From Clostridiaceae bacterium (GTDB lineage: Bacteria; Cyanobacteriota; Vampirovibrionia; Gastranaerophilales; Gastranaerophilaceae), in assembly GCA_022641775.1 (NCBI GenBank), contig JALCDS010000017.1, positions 1 to 35,450 on the forward strand: DNA of 35,450 nucleotides, read 5' to 3'. The notes under the pieces are model-generated. The model did no database searches. It was not told the origin of the DNA and was given only the letters and a program-made list of their open reading frames with translations. Shown piece by piece: positions 17,779 to 26,012 of the stretch (its first letter is position 1; each line of letters opens with the position of its first letter). Both the position numbers and the translations under genes were made by a program.

Positions 17779-18566
17779 TATTTCTGCTCCTTATTCCAAA
17801 CAGCCCAAGGAGCATTGTCTTCTTGCCACATTTTTGTCAAATCATTTTTGTCTTTCAAAGTATCCATAGGTCGCCAAAATCCACGATGTTTATATGCATT
17901 TAACATACCGTCTTTTGCCAAATTTTCTAATGGAGCACGTTCAAAAATAGTGTCTTCATTATCATCTATATAATCAAAAACTTCAGGCTGACAAACAAAA
18001 TATCCACCATTGACCCAAGATTCTTCTCCTTGTGGTTTTTCCATAAAAGAAGTAATCAAATTGTTATCTTTAATTACTAAAGCGCCAAATCTTCCGGATA
18101 ATTGAACTGCTGTCATAGTGACAATTTTTTTACTTTGTTTGTGAGATTTTATAACATCATTAATATCAACATCACAAACTCCGTCACCATAAGTTAATAA
18201 AAATGGTTCATTTCCGATATAATCTTTTGCTTTTTTAATTCTTCCACCAGTCATTGTATCTTGACCGGTATATAAAATAGTAACTTTCCAAGGTTCGTTA
18301 CGAGTTTTGTGAATTTCAACTGTATTTGTTGCCATATCAACAGTAATATCAGAATATCGGTTGTAGTAGTTTATAAAATAATCTTTTATAACATGGGATT
18401 TATAACCGGATAATATTATGAATTCATTAAATCCATAATAAGAATATTCTTTCATTATATGCCATAAAATAGGTTTGCCACCAATTTCAACCATAGGCTT
18501 AGGTTTCAAAACAGTTTCTTCTGATAATCTTGTCCCTAATCCACCTGCTAAAATTACTACCTTCAC
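17778..18566 (-). CDS. ddhA: Glucose-1-phosphate cytidylyltransferase
   Basis: This 262-residue nucleotidyltransferase makes CDP-glucose from CTP and glucose-1-phosphate, the entry step of the dideoxysugar pathway. The signature [15 protein letters not shown] is at the N-terminus, followed by [28 protein letters not shown] (metal-binding aspartate) and [17 protein letters not shown]. Length and motifs match RfbF/DdhA. The start is GTG at 18566 with AGAGGG about 11 bases upstream. It is the first gene of the eight-gene minus-strand operon and is preceded by a good promoter at 18609-18637. The downstream gene begins at its last base. Confidence 0.97.
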   Translation of the reverse strand: MKVVILAGGLGTRLSEETVLKPKPMVEIGGKPILWHIMKEYSYYGFNEFIILSGYKSHVIKDYFINYYNRYSDITVDMATNTVEIHKTRNEPWKVTILYTGQDTMTGGRIKKAKDYIGNEPFLLTYGDGVCDVDINDVIKSHKQSKKIVTMTAVQLSGRFGALVIKDNNLITSFMEKPQGEESWVNGGYFVCQPEVFDYIDDNEDTIFERAPLENLAKDGMLNAYKHRGFWRPMDTLKDKNDLTKMWQEDNAPWAVWNKEQK

Positions 18567-18608
18567 CTGCGAAACCCTCTGCTTAAATTTAAAATACTAC
18601 CAAATAGT

Positions 18609-18637
18609 ATAATATTACAAAAAACAAGAATTATCAA
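18609..18637 (-). promoter_or_regulatory. Promoter of the ddhA operon
   Basis: On the minus strand, TTGATA (18632-18637) and TATTAT (18609-18614) are spaced by 17 bases. This predicts a leader of about 35 bases before the GTG at 18566. No other strong promoter is visible before the end of the operon at 9806. Confidence 0.65.
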
Positions 18638-18705
18638 TTGGGAAAAATACTTTTAATTTATAAATTTTAATTGATTACGGAAACTTATGAAATATGCTCT
18701 TGACT

Positions 18706-18718
18706 GAGAGCTACTCTC
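18706..18718. repeat. Short inverted repeat upstream of the DUF3737 gene
   Basis: GAGAG-CTA-CTCTC forms perfect 5-base arms, with CTT and AAG slightly further out. It lies 12 bases before a TATAAT at 18730-18735, where a -35 element would be. No good -35 hexamer is present at normal spacing, so the repeat may be an activator or repressor site. Confidence 0.35.
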
Positions 18719-18762
18719 AAGTTGTAAAATATAATATATAGATAACGACTGGAGAATTAGTT

Positions 18763-19635
18763 ATGCAACAAATAAAAAATTTAACCAAAAATAAAATAGT
18801 CAACAAAACTTATGATGATGAACGTGCACTTTATAATATAAAAGATAGTCAAGTTATTAACTGTATATTCAAAGGTAAAAATGATGGTGAATCTGTCTTA
18901 AAAGAATGTAGAAATATTGATGTTATAGATTGTGAATTTTCACTTAGATATCCATTATGGCATGCAAAAGTTTTTACACTTCTAAATTCTAAAATGGATG
19001 AACTTACACGTGCACCGATTTGGTACAGCGAAAACGGGAAAATTAAAGATTGTACAATTAACGGGATAAAAATTTTAAGAGAATGCCAGAATATTGAACT
19101 TGATAATTGCAAAATAAATTCGCCTGAATTCGGATGGAAATGTTCAGAAATAAAGATTACAAATTCCGAAATTACCTCAGAATATTTTTTGTTTGAAACA
19201 AATAATGTTGAAATTGATAATTTGAAAATGGATGGAAAATATTCGTTCCAATATATGACCAATTTACATATTACAAATTCAAAACTTGATACAAAAGATG
19301 CTTTTTGGCACAGCAAAAATGTTTTGGTAGAGGATTCCATAATAAAAGGTGAATATTTAGGTTGGTTTAGTGAGAACTTAACTTTAAAAAACTGTAAAAT
19401 AATTGGGACACAACCGCTTTGTTATTGTGAAAATTTAAAACTTATAAATTGTACAATGGAAAAAGCTGATTTTGCATTTGAATATTCTGAAGTTGATGCT
19501 GATATAAAAGGCTCCATTATCTCTGTAAAAAATCCTAAATCAGGTCATATACTAGTTGATAGCGTAGACAAAATAATAATGGAAGATGCGGTCATGGAAA
19601 CAAATGGGGAAGTTATTGTTCGGAAAAAGAAGTAA
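18763..19635 (+). CDS. DUF3737 family beta-helix protein
   Basis: This 290-residue protein has a repeated pattern of short strands such as NIDVIDCEF, NIELDNCKI, NLTLKNCKI and NLKLINCTM, with a period of about 20 residues, as in right-handed parallel beta-helices. The N-terminal YDDERALYNIKDSQVINCIF and the GESVLKEC segment are characteristic of DUF3737 proteins, whose function is not established. There is no signal peptide, so it should be cytoplasmic. The start has GGAG at 18751-18754. It is divergent from the ddhA operon, and the inverted repeat at 18706-18718 lies in its upstream region. The family call is good; the role in glycan metabolism is only positional. Confidence 0.85.
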   Translation: MQQIKNLTKNKIVNKTYDDERALYNIKDSQVINCIFKGKNDGESVLKECRNIDVIDCEFSLRYPLWHAKVFTLLNSKMDELTRAPIWYSENGKIKDCTINGIKILRECQNIELDNCKINSPEFGWKCSEIKITNSEITSEYFLFETNNVEIDNLKMDGKYSFQYMTNLHITNSKLDTKDAFWHSKNVLVEDSIIKGEYLGWFSENLTLKNCKIIGTQPLCYCENLKLINCTMEKADFAFEYSEVDADIKGSIISVKNPKSGHILVDSVDKIIMEDAVMETNGEVIVRKKK

Positions 19636-19993
19636 TTGATTGATAATGACAAAATAATTGAATTTAACGGAATTAACGTTTTCTTATCCATAAATTTGAC
19701 ATTTTTCTATAAAAAATTAGATTATTAGAGGGTTTGCTTAAAATGTTTGATAATTTTAACAGTTAAATTTCTACAAATTTTTCAATTACATTTGAATTAT
19801 TATCGTAGCCATTTCCATGTTAGTCGGAAATACTTTTAAAATAATAACCTTGACGTTTAAAAGAAGAATTTACGCTTTCAAATTGATAAACTTTTAATGT
19901 AATCGAAAGTAAAAATTAATTAAAATTTTGTAACACTCAAAAACGATTTTTATGTTTAATGTATAATATACATGCTTTTAAAATGGGGAAGTT
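19636..19993. other. AT-rich intergenic region before the GGCC restriction operon
   Basis: These 358 bases contain no convincing gene. A TATAAT at 19962-19967 lies about 27 bases before the endonuclease start and is a plausible -10, but no good -35 is found 17 bases upstream. CTTTC (19878-19882) and GAAAG (19906-19910) form weak distant arms. I found no copy of the tRNA-Met end or other direct repeat that would mark an integration boundary. Confidence 0.4.
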
Positions 19994-20842
19994 ATGGCAA
20001 ATATTTTAACCGCAATCAAAAATCTTATAGATAATCCAATTATAGAATTAACATCACATTATTCAGGTAGAAATCGTGCTAACGGTGTTGGTGATGCCTT
20101 AGAAAAATTTACGAAAGACTTGTTTGCAAACACTTTGTTTGAAACAGACGAATATAAAAAAACTTTAAAATATAATGAGGTTTTTTCTTATCAAGGAAAT
20201 CAAAATAATCCTCCTGATATCATGTTAAAAAATGGAGACTCTATTGAAGTTAAAAAAGTTCAAGGCAATGCTAATGCTCTTGCATTAAACAGTTCTTATC
20301 CAAAATCAAAACTATATTCAAATAGTACAATGATTACAGAAGCTTGTAAAAATTGCGAACAATGGAGCGAAAAAGATATTATCTATATAGTTGGCAATAC
20401 TGATGATAGCAAATTAAAATCTTTATGGTTTGTTTATGGCGATTGTTATGCGGCGAATAAATCCACCTATGAAAGAGTGAAAAATACTATTATTGATGGT
20501 TTGCACTTAATTCCTAATATTGAATTAGCACCCACGAATGAATTAGGAAAAATTAAAAAAGTAGATCCTCTTGGAATAACCGACTTAAGAGTTCGTGGGA
20601 TGTGGTCTATTTTTCACCCCGTAAGAGTTTTTGATTATTTGCCCAAAATGGATTTAAACAATAATTTCAAATTTTATTGCGTAATGCGTGAAGAAAAATT
20701 TAATTCATTTAGCGAAGTTGATAAAAACACTATTTTATCAATTAAAGATAAAAACTTTAAAATATCTGACTTAAAAATTAAAAATCCAGATAATCCTGCA
20801 AAGCTTATAAATATTAAATTTATGGAGTTCTATTATGGATAA
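19994..20842 (+). CDS. Type II restriction endonuclease, NgoPII family (predicted GGCC)
   Basis: This 282-residue protein resembles NgoPII-type endonucleases: [20 protein letters not shown] then [12 protein letters not shown] at the N-terminus. The PD-(D/E)XK core is D75 in NPPDIML and E85-x-K87 in SIEVKKVQ. NgoPII cuts GGCC, and the methylase in the same operon is clearly of the GGCC type, so the same target is predicted. GGGGAAG precedes the ATG at 19994. The last 8 bases overlap the methylase gene. Nuclease before methylase in one transcript is common in type II systems and usually needs tuned translation. No control protein gene is present. Confidence 0.9.
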   Translation: MANILTAIKNLIDNPIIELTSHYSGRNRANGVGDALEKFTKDLFANTLFETDEYKKTLKYNEVFSYQGNQNNPPDIMLKNGDSIEVKKVQGNANALALNSSYPKSKLYSNSTMITEACKNCEQWSEKDIIYIVGNTDDSKLKSLWFVYGDCYAANKSTYERVKNTIIDGLHLIPNIELAPTNELGKIKKVDPLGITDLRVRGMWSIFHPVRVFDYLPKMDLNNNFKFYCVMREEKFNSFSEVDKNTILSIKDKNFKISDLKIKNPDNPAKLINIKFMEFYYG

Positions 20843-21869
20843 AAAAATTGTAAGTTTATTTTCAGGAGCCGGCGGTTTAGATAAAGGTTTTGAAAAAGCT
20901 GGGTTTGATATTGTTTGGGCAAACGAGTACGACTCAACAATTTGGGAAACTTTTGAATATAATTTTCCTAATACTATTCTTGATAGAAGAAGTATTAGAA
21001 ACGTTCCCTCAATTGATATTCCCGAATGTATCGGTATTGTTGGCGGACCACCTTGTCAAAGCTGGTCAGAAGCAGGGTCATTAAGGGGCATTAACGATGA
21101 AAGAGGACAACTTTTTTATGAATTCATAAGAATTTTAAGAGATAAAAACCCGTTATTTTTCTTAGCGGAGAATGTTGAAGGAATGCTTGCTCAAAGACAT
21201 TCAGAAGCTCTAAATAATATTAAAAAATTATTTAGGGAATCGGGTTATAATTTAAGTTTTAGATTAATAAATGCCAACAATTATAATGTACCCCAAGACA
21301 GAAAAAGAGTTATATTTGTGGGATATAGAAATGATTTAAATTTAACTTTTGAATTCCCTAAAATACAAGATTATAAGCCTGTATTAAAAGATGCCATTTG
21401 GGATTTAAAAGATTCTGCTATTCCTGCACTAGAAAAAAATTATACAAATGGAACAAATTGTATTGTTCCAAATCATGAATATATGATAGGTGGGTTTTCA
21501 ACTATATTCATGTCAAGAAATCGTGTAAGATCTTGGGACGAACCGTCATTCACGATTCAAGCAGGTGGTAGGCATGCACCAATTCATCCACAAGCACCTA
21601 AAATGACTCTTGTTGAGCAGAACAAACGTGAATTTGTAAAAGGGAAGGAATATTTGTATAGAAGATTATCACTAAGGGAATGTGCGAGAATACAAACATT
21701 TCCTGATGATTTTATATTCAAATACGATAATCTTATAAATGGTTATAAAATGGTTGGTAACGCTGTACCAGTTAATATGGCTTACGCGTTAGCAAACAAA
21801 ATCATGGAAGATTTATCATTTGTTTTAAATACAAATGACATACAAGAAAAAATATTGGTTAATTTTTAA
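20835..21869 (+). CDS. DNA cytosine-C5 methyltransferase, HaeIII/NgoPII type (predicted GGCC)
   Basis: This 344-residue m5C methyltransferase has all ordered motifs: [18 protein letters not shown] (I), [16 protein letters not shown] with catalytic C74 (IV), [15 protein letters not shown] (VI), [10 protein letters not shown] (VIII), and the C-terminal [18 protein letters not shown] (X). The target-recognition region, including [18 protein letters not shown]-like residues (here [18 protein letters not shown]), is very close to M.HaeIII, which methylates the internal cytosine of GGCC. It therefore protects host GGCC sites from the endonuclease encoded just upstream. Start and nuclease stop overlap by 8 bases, and only 2 bases separate it from the ATPase gene, so the three genes form one operon. 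Confidence 0.95.
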   Translation: MDKKIVSLFSGAGGLDKGFEKAGFDIVWANEYDSTIWETFEYNFPNTILDRRSIRNVPSIDIPECIGIVGGPPCQSWSEAGSLRGINDERGQLFYEFIRILRDKNPLFFLAENVEGMLAQRHSEALNNIKKLFRESGYNLSFRLINANNYNVPQDRKRVIFVGYRNDLNLTFEFPKIQDYKPVLKDAIWDLKDSAIPALEKNYTNGTNCIVPNHEYMIGGFSTIFMSRNRVRSWDEPSFTIQAGGRHAPIHPQAPKMTLVEQNKREFVKGKEYLYRRLSLRECARIQTFPDDFIFKYDNLINGYKMVGNAVPVNMAYALANKIMEDLSFVLNTNDIQEKILVNF

Positions 21870-21871
21870 CG

Positions 21872-23323
21872 ATGAAATTAAAAAAAATAGAAATAGAAAA
21901 ATTTAGACACATTGAAAATCAAACTATAGATTTTGGGAATACGCTTACTGTTATTTCGGGATTAAATGGAACTGGGAAATCAACAATATTAGGTCTTGCT
22001 GGTCATTTCTTTGTCACGCCAAACTCTAAAATAAAAACATTATCAGGAAAAGATTTTCAAACTAAACAAGGTGAAGTTTTTAGGCTTTGTCCTAGATATG
22101 ATTATAATCAGAAATATTCATATAAATGTCTTATTATCAATAATGACAACTCCCAATTAGAAATAGTTGTCAATACAAGATATATGGAATCTGCCAATAG
22201 ATTAAAATTTGATATTGATGGGCGTAAGAATAAATATAAATTCCCTGTAATATACTTAGGATTAAAAAGATTATTCCCTAACGCAAACGAAATTAAATTT
22301 AATACATTTGATAGTCAGTTTTCAAAAACAGAAAAAGCGTTTTACATAAATGAAGTTAAAAATATAATGTTGGTCAATAATACACAAAGTGATGTTGAAC
22401 AAGTTATAACATCTAATAAAAATTATTATGGTATTAAAACAGAAAAATATGCGGCAGCTGGTAATTCTGCAGGACAAGACAATATTGGTCAAATAATGAC
22501 AGCGATATTATCATTTGCAAAATTACCGGAAAAACGAGGTATACTATTAATCGATGAACTAGAAGCAACATTATTTCCTGCTGCACAAATAAATTTAGTA
22601 GAAAAATTATACAAATATTCAAAGCAATTTAATTTACAAATCATTTTTACAACTCACTCAATTGAAATACTAAAATATTTGTATCAAAAAAAATGGTCGG
22701 ATGTAAAAATTAATTTTCTTGAATTAAAAGATAATAAAGTTTTTAATACTGTTGATCCTGAAATAAAATATATTGAACATAAAATTAAAGCTGAAGCCGT
22801 AATAAAAATACCAAATATTCAAAAACAATTAATTTGCGAAGACGAACTAGCATCATACTGGATAAAAGGTTTACTAAAAGGAACTTCTCTATTAAAAGAT
22901 GTAAATATAAATTTTAAAAATATGAATAACGGTTGTATTAAACAATTAGCAGAAAGTAATTTAAAATGTTTTAGTAATTTTATATTCATATTGGATGCAG
23001 ATTGTAAATCTAAAAAAGAATACAAAAAAATTAAGAATATTATATTTTTGCCTGGAATGTATCCGCCCGAAGTAGAGATGTTCAAATATCTAAAAAACAT
23101 TCCTGGTTCAGATAACTTTTGGCAAAATAGTCAACTTTTTGATTACAATGCTTGTTTTAATGGATATATGGATGATAGCACCGAAACTAATAAATGTAAA
23201 AATTGGTATAATTCCCGAAAGCAATATTTTGGGAGAGGTCTTGCAAAATTTTTCACAAAATGGAAAAAAGATAATATAAATTCAACAATAAATTTTATGA
23301 ATGAGATTAAAGCCAAAATATGA
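21872..23323 (+). CDS. OLD-like ATPase with TOPRIM-type nuclease domain
   Basis: This 483-residue protein has an ABC/RecF-like ATPase with Walker A GLNGTGKST at residues 30-38 and Walker B LLIDELEATLFP with D228-E229, followed by the TTHSIEIL histidine switch. A TOPRIM-like segment follows: acidic E323-D-E325 after a hydrophobic strand and D375-A-D377 in FIFILDADC. ATPase plus TOPRIM is the layout of the OLD family of overcoming-lysogenization-defect nucleases, including GajA of Gabija. It starts 2 bases after the methylase gene with no separate promoter, so it is expressed with the GGCC system. Helicase GajB is absent, so Gabija itself is unlikely. It may act as a second defence layer or sense restriction products. 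The domains are clear; the function is inference. Confidence 0.83.
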   Translation: MKLKKIEIEKFRHIENQTIDFGNTLTVISGLNGTGKSTILGLAGHFFVTPNSKIKTLSGKDFQTKQGEVFRLCPRYDYNQKYSYKCLIINNDNSQLEIVVNTRYMESANRLKFDIDGRKNKYKFPVIYLGLKRLFPNANEIKFNTFDSQFSKTEKAFYINEVKNIMLVNNTQSDVEQVITSNKNYYGIKTEKYAAAGNSAGQDNIGQIMTAILSFAKLPEKRGILLIDELEATLFPAAQINLVEKLYKYSKQFNLQIIFTTHSIEILKYLYQKKWSDVKINFLELKDNKVFNTVDPEIKYIEHKIKAEAVIKIPNIQKQLICEDELASYWIKGLLKGTSLLKDVNINFKNMNNGCIKQLAESNLKCFSNFIFILDADCKSKKEYKKIKNIIFLPGMYPPEVEMFKYLKNIPGSDNFWQNSQLFDYNACFNGYMDDSTETNKCKNWYNSRKQYFGRGLAKFFTKWKKDNINSTINFMNEIKAKI

Positions 23324-23384
23324 CTATTCTCAATAACCTTCAACTTTAAATAGGAAGTGGGTTTGATCATGAGTCGAAAGTTTT

Positions 23385-23403
23385 CGAGAAGATTCTCGTT
23401 TTT
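23385..23403 (+). terminator. Possible terminator after the RM operon
   Basis: CGAGA-AGAT-TCTCG forms a 5-base stem with a 4-base loop, followed by five T. It lies about 60 bases after the ATPase stop. Outer arms ATGAGT (23369-23374) and ACTCAT (23422-23427) enclose it. Confidence 0.45.
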
Positions 23404-23489
23404 CGTGAAAAATTTTCTCAAACTCATTGCCAATTTTATCTTAAGCAATAGCAAAAACAACACTTGTAGTTATTTTTAACAAAATAAAA

Positions 23490-23563
23490 TACCAAGGGAG
23501 AGATTCGAACTCTCGACCTCACGGGTATGAGCCGTGCGCTCTCACCAGCTGAGCTACCTTGGC
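23490..23563 (-). tRNA. tRNA-Met (anticodon CAT)
   Basis: The minus strand folds into a complete cloverleaf: acceptor GCCAAGG with CCTTGGT (one G-T pair), D arm AGCTCAGCTGGTGAGAGC, anticodon stem CACGG/CCGTG around loop CTCATAC, and T arm GAGAG-TTCGAAT-CTCTC. The anticodon is CAT. The stem lacks the three G-C pairs of initiator tRNA, so it is an elongator Met; a lysidine-modified Ile tRNA cannot be excluded by sequence alone. No 3' CCA is encoded. The GGCC restriction operon ends 167 bases away, and tRNA genes are common boundaries for mobile islands. Confidence 0.93.
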
Positions 23564-23655
23564 ATAATTACCGAATAATCGACTGTTTTTATCTTCTCAT
23601 AAAAATTTTTATTTTCAAGTATTTTTATTTTATAATACTTAAAAAAGGAGAGTTT

Positions 23656-24006
23656 ATGAATTTAAAATCTTTGCCCAAATGCCCTATTGATACCACATTG
23701 TTGATGTTATCAAGCAGATGGAAATTTTTAATTGTAAAGGAACTTTTGAAAGGAAGTTGTCGTTTTAATGATTTAAAAAATAATATAGGCAAAATTTCGC
23801 AAAAGGTTTTGACATATAATTTACGTGAAATGGAAGAAAACGGGCTGATTACAAGAAAAGTCTTCAATTCCATGCCTCCAAAAGTTGAATATACATTAAC
23901 CGATATCGGTTACAGTTTGGCTTCTGTCCTCAACCCTATGGCAGAGTGGGGAGAAGCTTATAAGGAATATTTGAAAATAGTTGAAAAACAAAATAAAAAA
24001 GCCTGA
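23656..24006 (+). CDS. HxlR-family winged-helix transcriptional regulator
   Basis: This 116-residue MarR-like DNA-binding protein of the HxlR family has C9 in the typical CP-x-D N-terminus, SSRWKFLIVKELLKG, the recognition helix region KISQKVLTYNLREMEENGL and the wing TRKVFNSMPPKVEYTLTDIG. Such proteins respond to electrophiles, aldehydes or redox state and control a nearby gene. The start at 23656 follows AAGGAG at 23645-23650. A longer frame upstream runs through the tRNA and is not used. It stands alone, with its TGA inside the stem of a terminator at 24001-24022, so its target is unknown. Confidence 0.92.
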   Translation: MNLKSLPKCPIDTTLLMLSSRWKFLIVKELLKGSCRFNDLKNNIGKISQKVLTYNLREMEENGLITRKVFNSMPPKVEYTLTDIGYSLASVLNPMAEWGEAYKEYLKIVEKQNKKA

Positions 24007-24022
24007 AAATTTTCAGGCTTTT
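24001..24022. terminator. Bidirectional terminator between hxlR and the LysM gene
   Basis: GCCTGAAAATTTTCAGGC is a perfect 18-base palindrome (24001-24018), preceded by an A-run and followed by TTTT. It can serve the HxlR gene on plus and the LysM gene (stop at 24045) on minus. Confidence 0.85.
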
Positions 24023-24044
24023 AATTGTTTTATAGAGTTTAAAC

Positions 24045-24671
24045 TTATTTTTCCATCGGAATTCTGATTTTTTCACCGGCTGTCAATTTGTTAGGATTTG
24101 ACATTCCGTTTGCATTCAAAACTCTGATTTCTCTTTCTTTTGTTGCACGTCCATAGAAGTGTATCAAAATACTGCTCATTGTATCACCATTTTTTACCTG
24201 ATACATTTTATTTTCAGGAGCAGCTGTTTCAGCTTTTTTTTCTTCCTTTTTAGGAATTAATGTAAAAGCTTTTTTCTTTTCTTGAGGTTTTACGTTGCTA
24301 ACAGGTTTTGCCACTTCTGTACTAACTGTATTAACAGTAGTAGGCAATGTCACATCATCAGCGCTGGCTTTCTTCGCTGAAAATCCACCCATTAACGCAA
24401 TAACAACTAACGTTGCAACAACACCCGTCAAAAATCCCATACCTAAATATATTCCGGGAGATTTGTCAGCCTTTTGACTTATTTTAAAATTTTGCCACAA
24501 TACATCCAATTCATGTTCTTTATTATTATTACTGCTGTTATTATCAGAACGTTCGTAAACATCCGGCGTTGTTTCAGCCTCTTTTACTTCTTGTCTGTAG
24601 TTTGAAAGAGCTTCTAATACAGCCATTTTTTCTTTTGACAAATTAGATCGTCTTAGTGTAGAACTTTTCAT
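24045..24671 (-). CDS. Membrane-anchored LysM-domain protein
   Basis: This 208-residue protein has a cytoplasmic N-terminus of about 70 residues rich in polar residues and asparagines, and one transmembrane helix at about 74-97 (YLGMGFLTGVVATLVVIALM). A lysine/proline-rich spacer follows, then a C-terminal LysM domain (YQVKNGDTMSSILIHFYGRA to LTAGEKIRIPM). LysM binds N-acetylglucosamine-containing peptidoglycan, so the protein probably tethers the inner membrane to the wall. No enzymatic domain is present. The ribosome site is weak. A small inverted repeat (GTGC-TTTT-GCAC, 24699-24710) lies 28 bases upstream of the start and could be regulatory. Confidence 0.88.
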   Translation of the reverse strand: MKSSTLRRSNLSKEKMAVLEALSNYRQEVKEAETTPDVYERSDNNSSNNNKEHELDVLWQNFKISQKADKSPGIYLGMGFLTGVVATLVVIALMGGFSAKKASADDVTLPTTVNTVSTEVAKPVSNVKPQEKKKAFTLIPKKEEKKAETAAPENKMYQVKNGDTMSSILIHFYGRATKEREIRVLNANGMSNPNKLTAGEKIRIPMEK

Positions 24672-24876
24672 TTTAGCTATTTATCCTGCTTTTAAATTGT
24701 GCTTTTGCACACAATATATCATGCAAAATCAACTAATTCAAGTGACATGTTAAAAATCATTAAAAGAACCTATTTTACACCAAATTTCAAAACTACATCA
24801 TACAGAGGATTAAAATCACCTTCCAACAGGTTAAAATAATGACGGGAGAAGTAAGTGTTTATTTGGGGGTAAGGCT

Positions 24877-25098
24877 ATGGGAAAAGATTATACTTTTACT
24901 GAAAATGAATTTTATCCGCAAAATGACGGATCAATTTCTGATTCAATTACACAAAACTGGACAGAACAAGCACTTGAATGTTATTCTATAAAGTGTGATT
25001 GCAAAAAATGTTCATTATCAACAGGGCATTATTCTTTTGTATGCCAAATGCCAAAAGTTATAGATTCCCTTTTGCAATCAGGAGTTCCAGCAGTATAA
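24877..25098 (+). CDS. Small cysteine-rich protein upstream of a receiver domain
   Basis: This 73-residue protein belongs to no family I can name. The C-terminal half has five cysteines, C35, C40, C42, C45 and C56, with H51 close by, in CYSIKCDCKKCSLSTGHYSF and FVCQMPKVIDSLLQSG. The arrangement suggests a metal or iron-sulfur site. The N-terminal part looks like a short helix-turn-helix or linker. A strong G-rich ribosome site (GGGGGTAAGG) precedes the ATG. The stop is 10 bases before the response-regulator gene, so the two are co-transcribed and may act together. Confidence 0.72.
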   Translation: MGKDYTFTENEFYPQNDGSISDSITQNWTEQALECYSIKCDCKKCSLSTGHYSFVCQMPKVIDSLLQSGVPAV

Positions 25099-25108
25099 TT
25101 GAGGTAAA

Positions 25109-25513
25109 ATGCAAACCGAAAAAATAAAAATATTAATTGTTGACGATTCGGAAAAATGGATAGATTTTCATATTTTTGCCGTAAAAGAACTGTTTGGCAA
25201 CAATGTTGAGATAGAAACAGCGGATTCTGCACAAAACGGAGTTAGCAAACTTTTTTTAAACATCAATGAACCCTATGATATTATTTTAACAGATATGCAA
25301 ATGGAACCGGATTATCTTCCGCTTCTTGCAGGAGAATGGTTTATTAAAGAAATTCAATCGCTAAAAGAATTTAAAAATACAAAAATATTTATCATATCTG
25401 CTACTTCTTCTATCAAAGATATTGCTTCAAAATACAATGTTGACTATATTCCCAAATATTCATGCCGGTACGAAGGAAGTTATGACAAAATAAAATCTGC
25501 AATAACAAAATAA
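25109..25513 (+). CDS. Stand-alone response regulator receiver domain
   Basis: This 134-residue CheY-like protein has the acidic pair D12-D13 (ILIVDDSEKW), the phosphoacceptor D62 (IILTDMQM), the conserved S97 region (FIISATSS) and K116 (YIPKYS). No DNA-binding or enzymatic output domain follows, so it must act by protein contact. No histidine kinase is in the window. An insertion after D62 (EPDYLPLLAGEWF) is longer than in CheY and may shape partner choice. GAGG precedes the ATG. It sits 10 bases behind the small cysteine-rich protein, which is the best candidate partner. Confidence 0.9.
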   Translation: MQTEKIKILIVDDSEKWIDFHIFAVKELFGNNVEIETADSAQNGVSKLFLNINEPYDIILTDMQMEPDYLPLLAGEWFIKEIQSLKEFKNTKIFIISATSSIKDIASKYNVDYIPKYSCRYEGSYDKIKSAITK

Positions 25514-25541
25514 TCTTATAAATTTATTAAAAATGCCCCTA

Positions 25542-25570
25542 TTGCAAATTTTTAAAAGATAGTATATAAT
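25542..25570 (+). promoter_or_regulatory. Promoter of the double zinc-ribbon gene
   Basis: TTGCAA (25542-25547) and TATAAT (25565-25570) are 17 bases apart. The gene starts at 25637, so the leader is about 60 bases; an imperfect repeat around CTATCCTATAG lies in it. Confidence 0.7.
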
Positions 25571-25636
25571 CAAAGAATTAAGAGAATTTCTATCCTATAG
25601 ATTTCTTTTAGAAGATACTTAACCAGGAGAAACAAA

Positions 25637-25930
25637 ATGTACGAAGACGAAAAACTCATTTGTGAAGATTGTGGAGCAGAATTCATCTTTACAGCGGGTG
25701 AACAAGAATTCTACGCAGAAAAGGGTTTGGTAAACAAACCAAAAAGATGCCCTGAATGTAGAAAACAAAGAAGACAAAATCACAGAAGACAAAGAAAAAT
25801 GTATGATGCAGTATGCTCAAAATGTGGAGCTCAAACACAAGTTCCATTTAAGCCAATTCCGGGAAAAGAAGTTTTTTGTAAAGACTGCTTTACTCAGAAA
25901 AACGCTGAAGGTGAAAATACTGAAGCATAG
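25637..25930 (+). CDS. Double zinc-ribbon protein (zinc-ribbon/CxxC-CxxD-C type)
   Basis: This 97-residue protein contains two zinc sites: C9-x2-C12 with C38-x2-C41, and C60-x2-C63 with C81-x2-C84. A strongly basic linker between them (KQRRQNHRRQRK) suits nucleic-acid binding. The pattern ICEDCGAEFIFTAGEQEFYA is that of the 'probable zinc-ribbon' family, and VPFKPIPGKEVFCKDCF is the second module often fused to it. Such small proteins are abundant and widely conserved, but their exact function is not established; RNA or ribosome association is plausible. GGAG precedes the ATG and a good terminator follows, so the gene is monocistronic and probably well expressed. Confidence 0.9.
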   Translation: MYEDEKLICEDCGAEFIFTAGEQEFYAEKGLVNKPKRCPECRKQRRQNHRRQRKMYDAVCSKCGAQTQVPFKPIPGKEVFCKDCFTQKNAEGENTEA

Positions 25931-25954
25931 TTTTAAAATTAAATATATTTTAAA

Positions 25955-25985
25955 AGAGAGAGTCACAATTTGTGGCTCTCTTTTT
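25955..25985 (+). terminator. Terminator after the zinc-ribbon gene
   Basis: GAGAGAGTCACA and TGTGGCTCTC pair around ATT with one T-G wobble, followed by a T-run. It ends 28 bases before the stop of the convergent rseP gene and may act for both. Confidence 0.85.
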
Positions 25986-26012
25986 CGTTGTTAATTTATT
26001 ATCATATTATTT

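Noticed and set aside
18700-18735. TTGACT (18700) with TATAAT (18730) as a sigma-70 promoter
   Set aside because: The spacer is 24 bases, far outside the normal 16-18.
21872-23323. A Gabija system (GajA) call for the ATPase-TOPRIM gene
   Set aside because: No GajB-type UvrD helicase follows, and the gene is coupled to a GGCC methylase instead, so only the broad OLD-like call is supported.
23527-23655. N-terminal extension of the HxlR gene back to 23527
   Set aside because: It reads through the tRNA-Met gene, while ATG 23656 has AAGGAG at the right distance and gives the normal family length.
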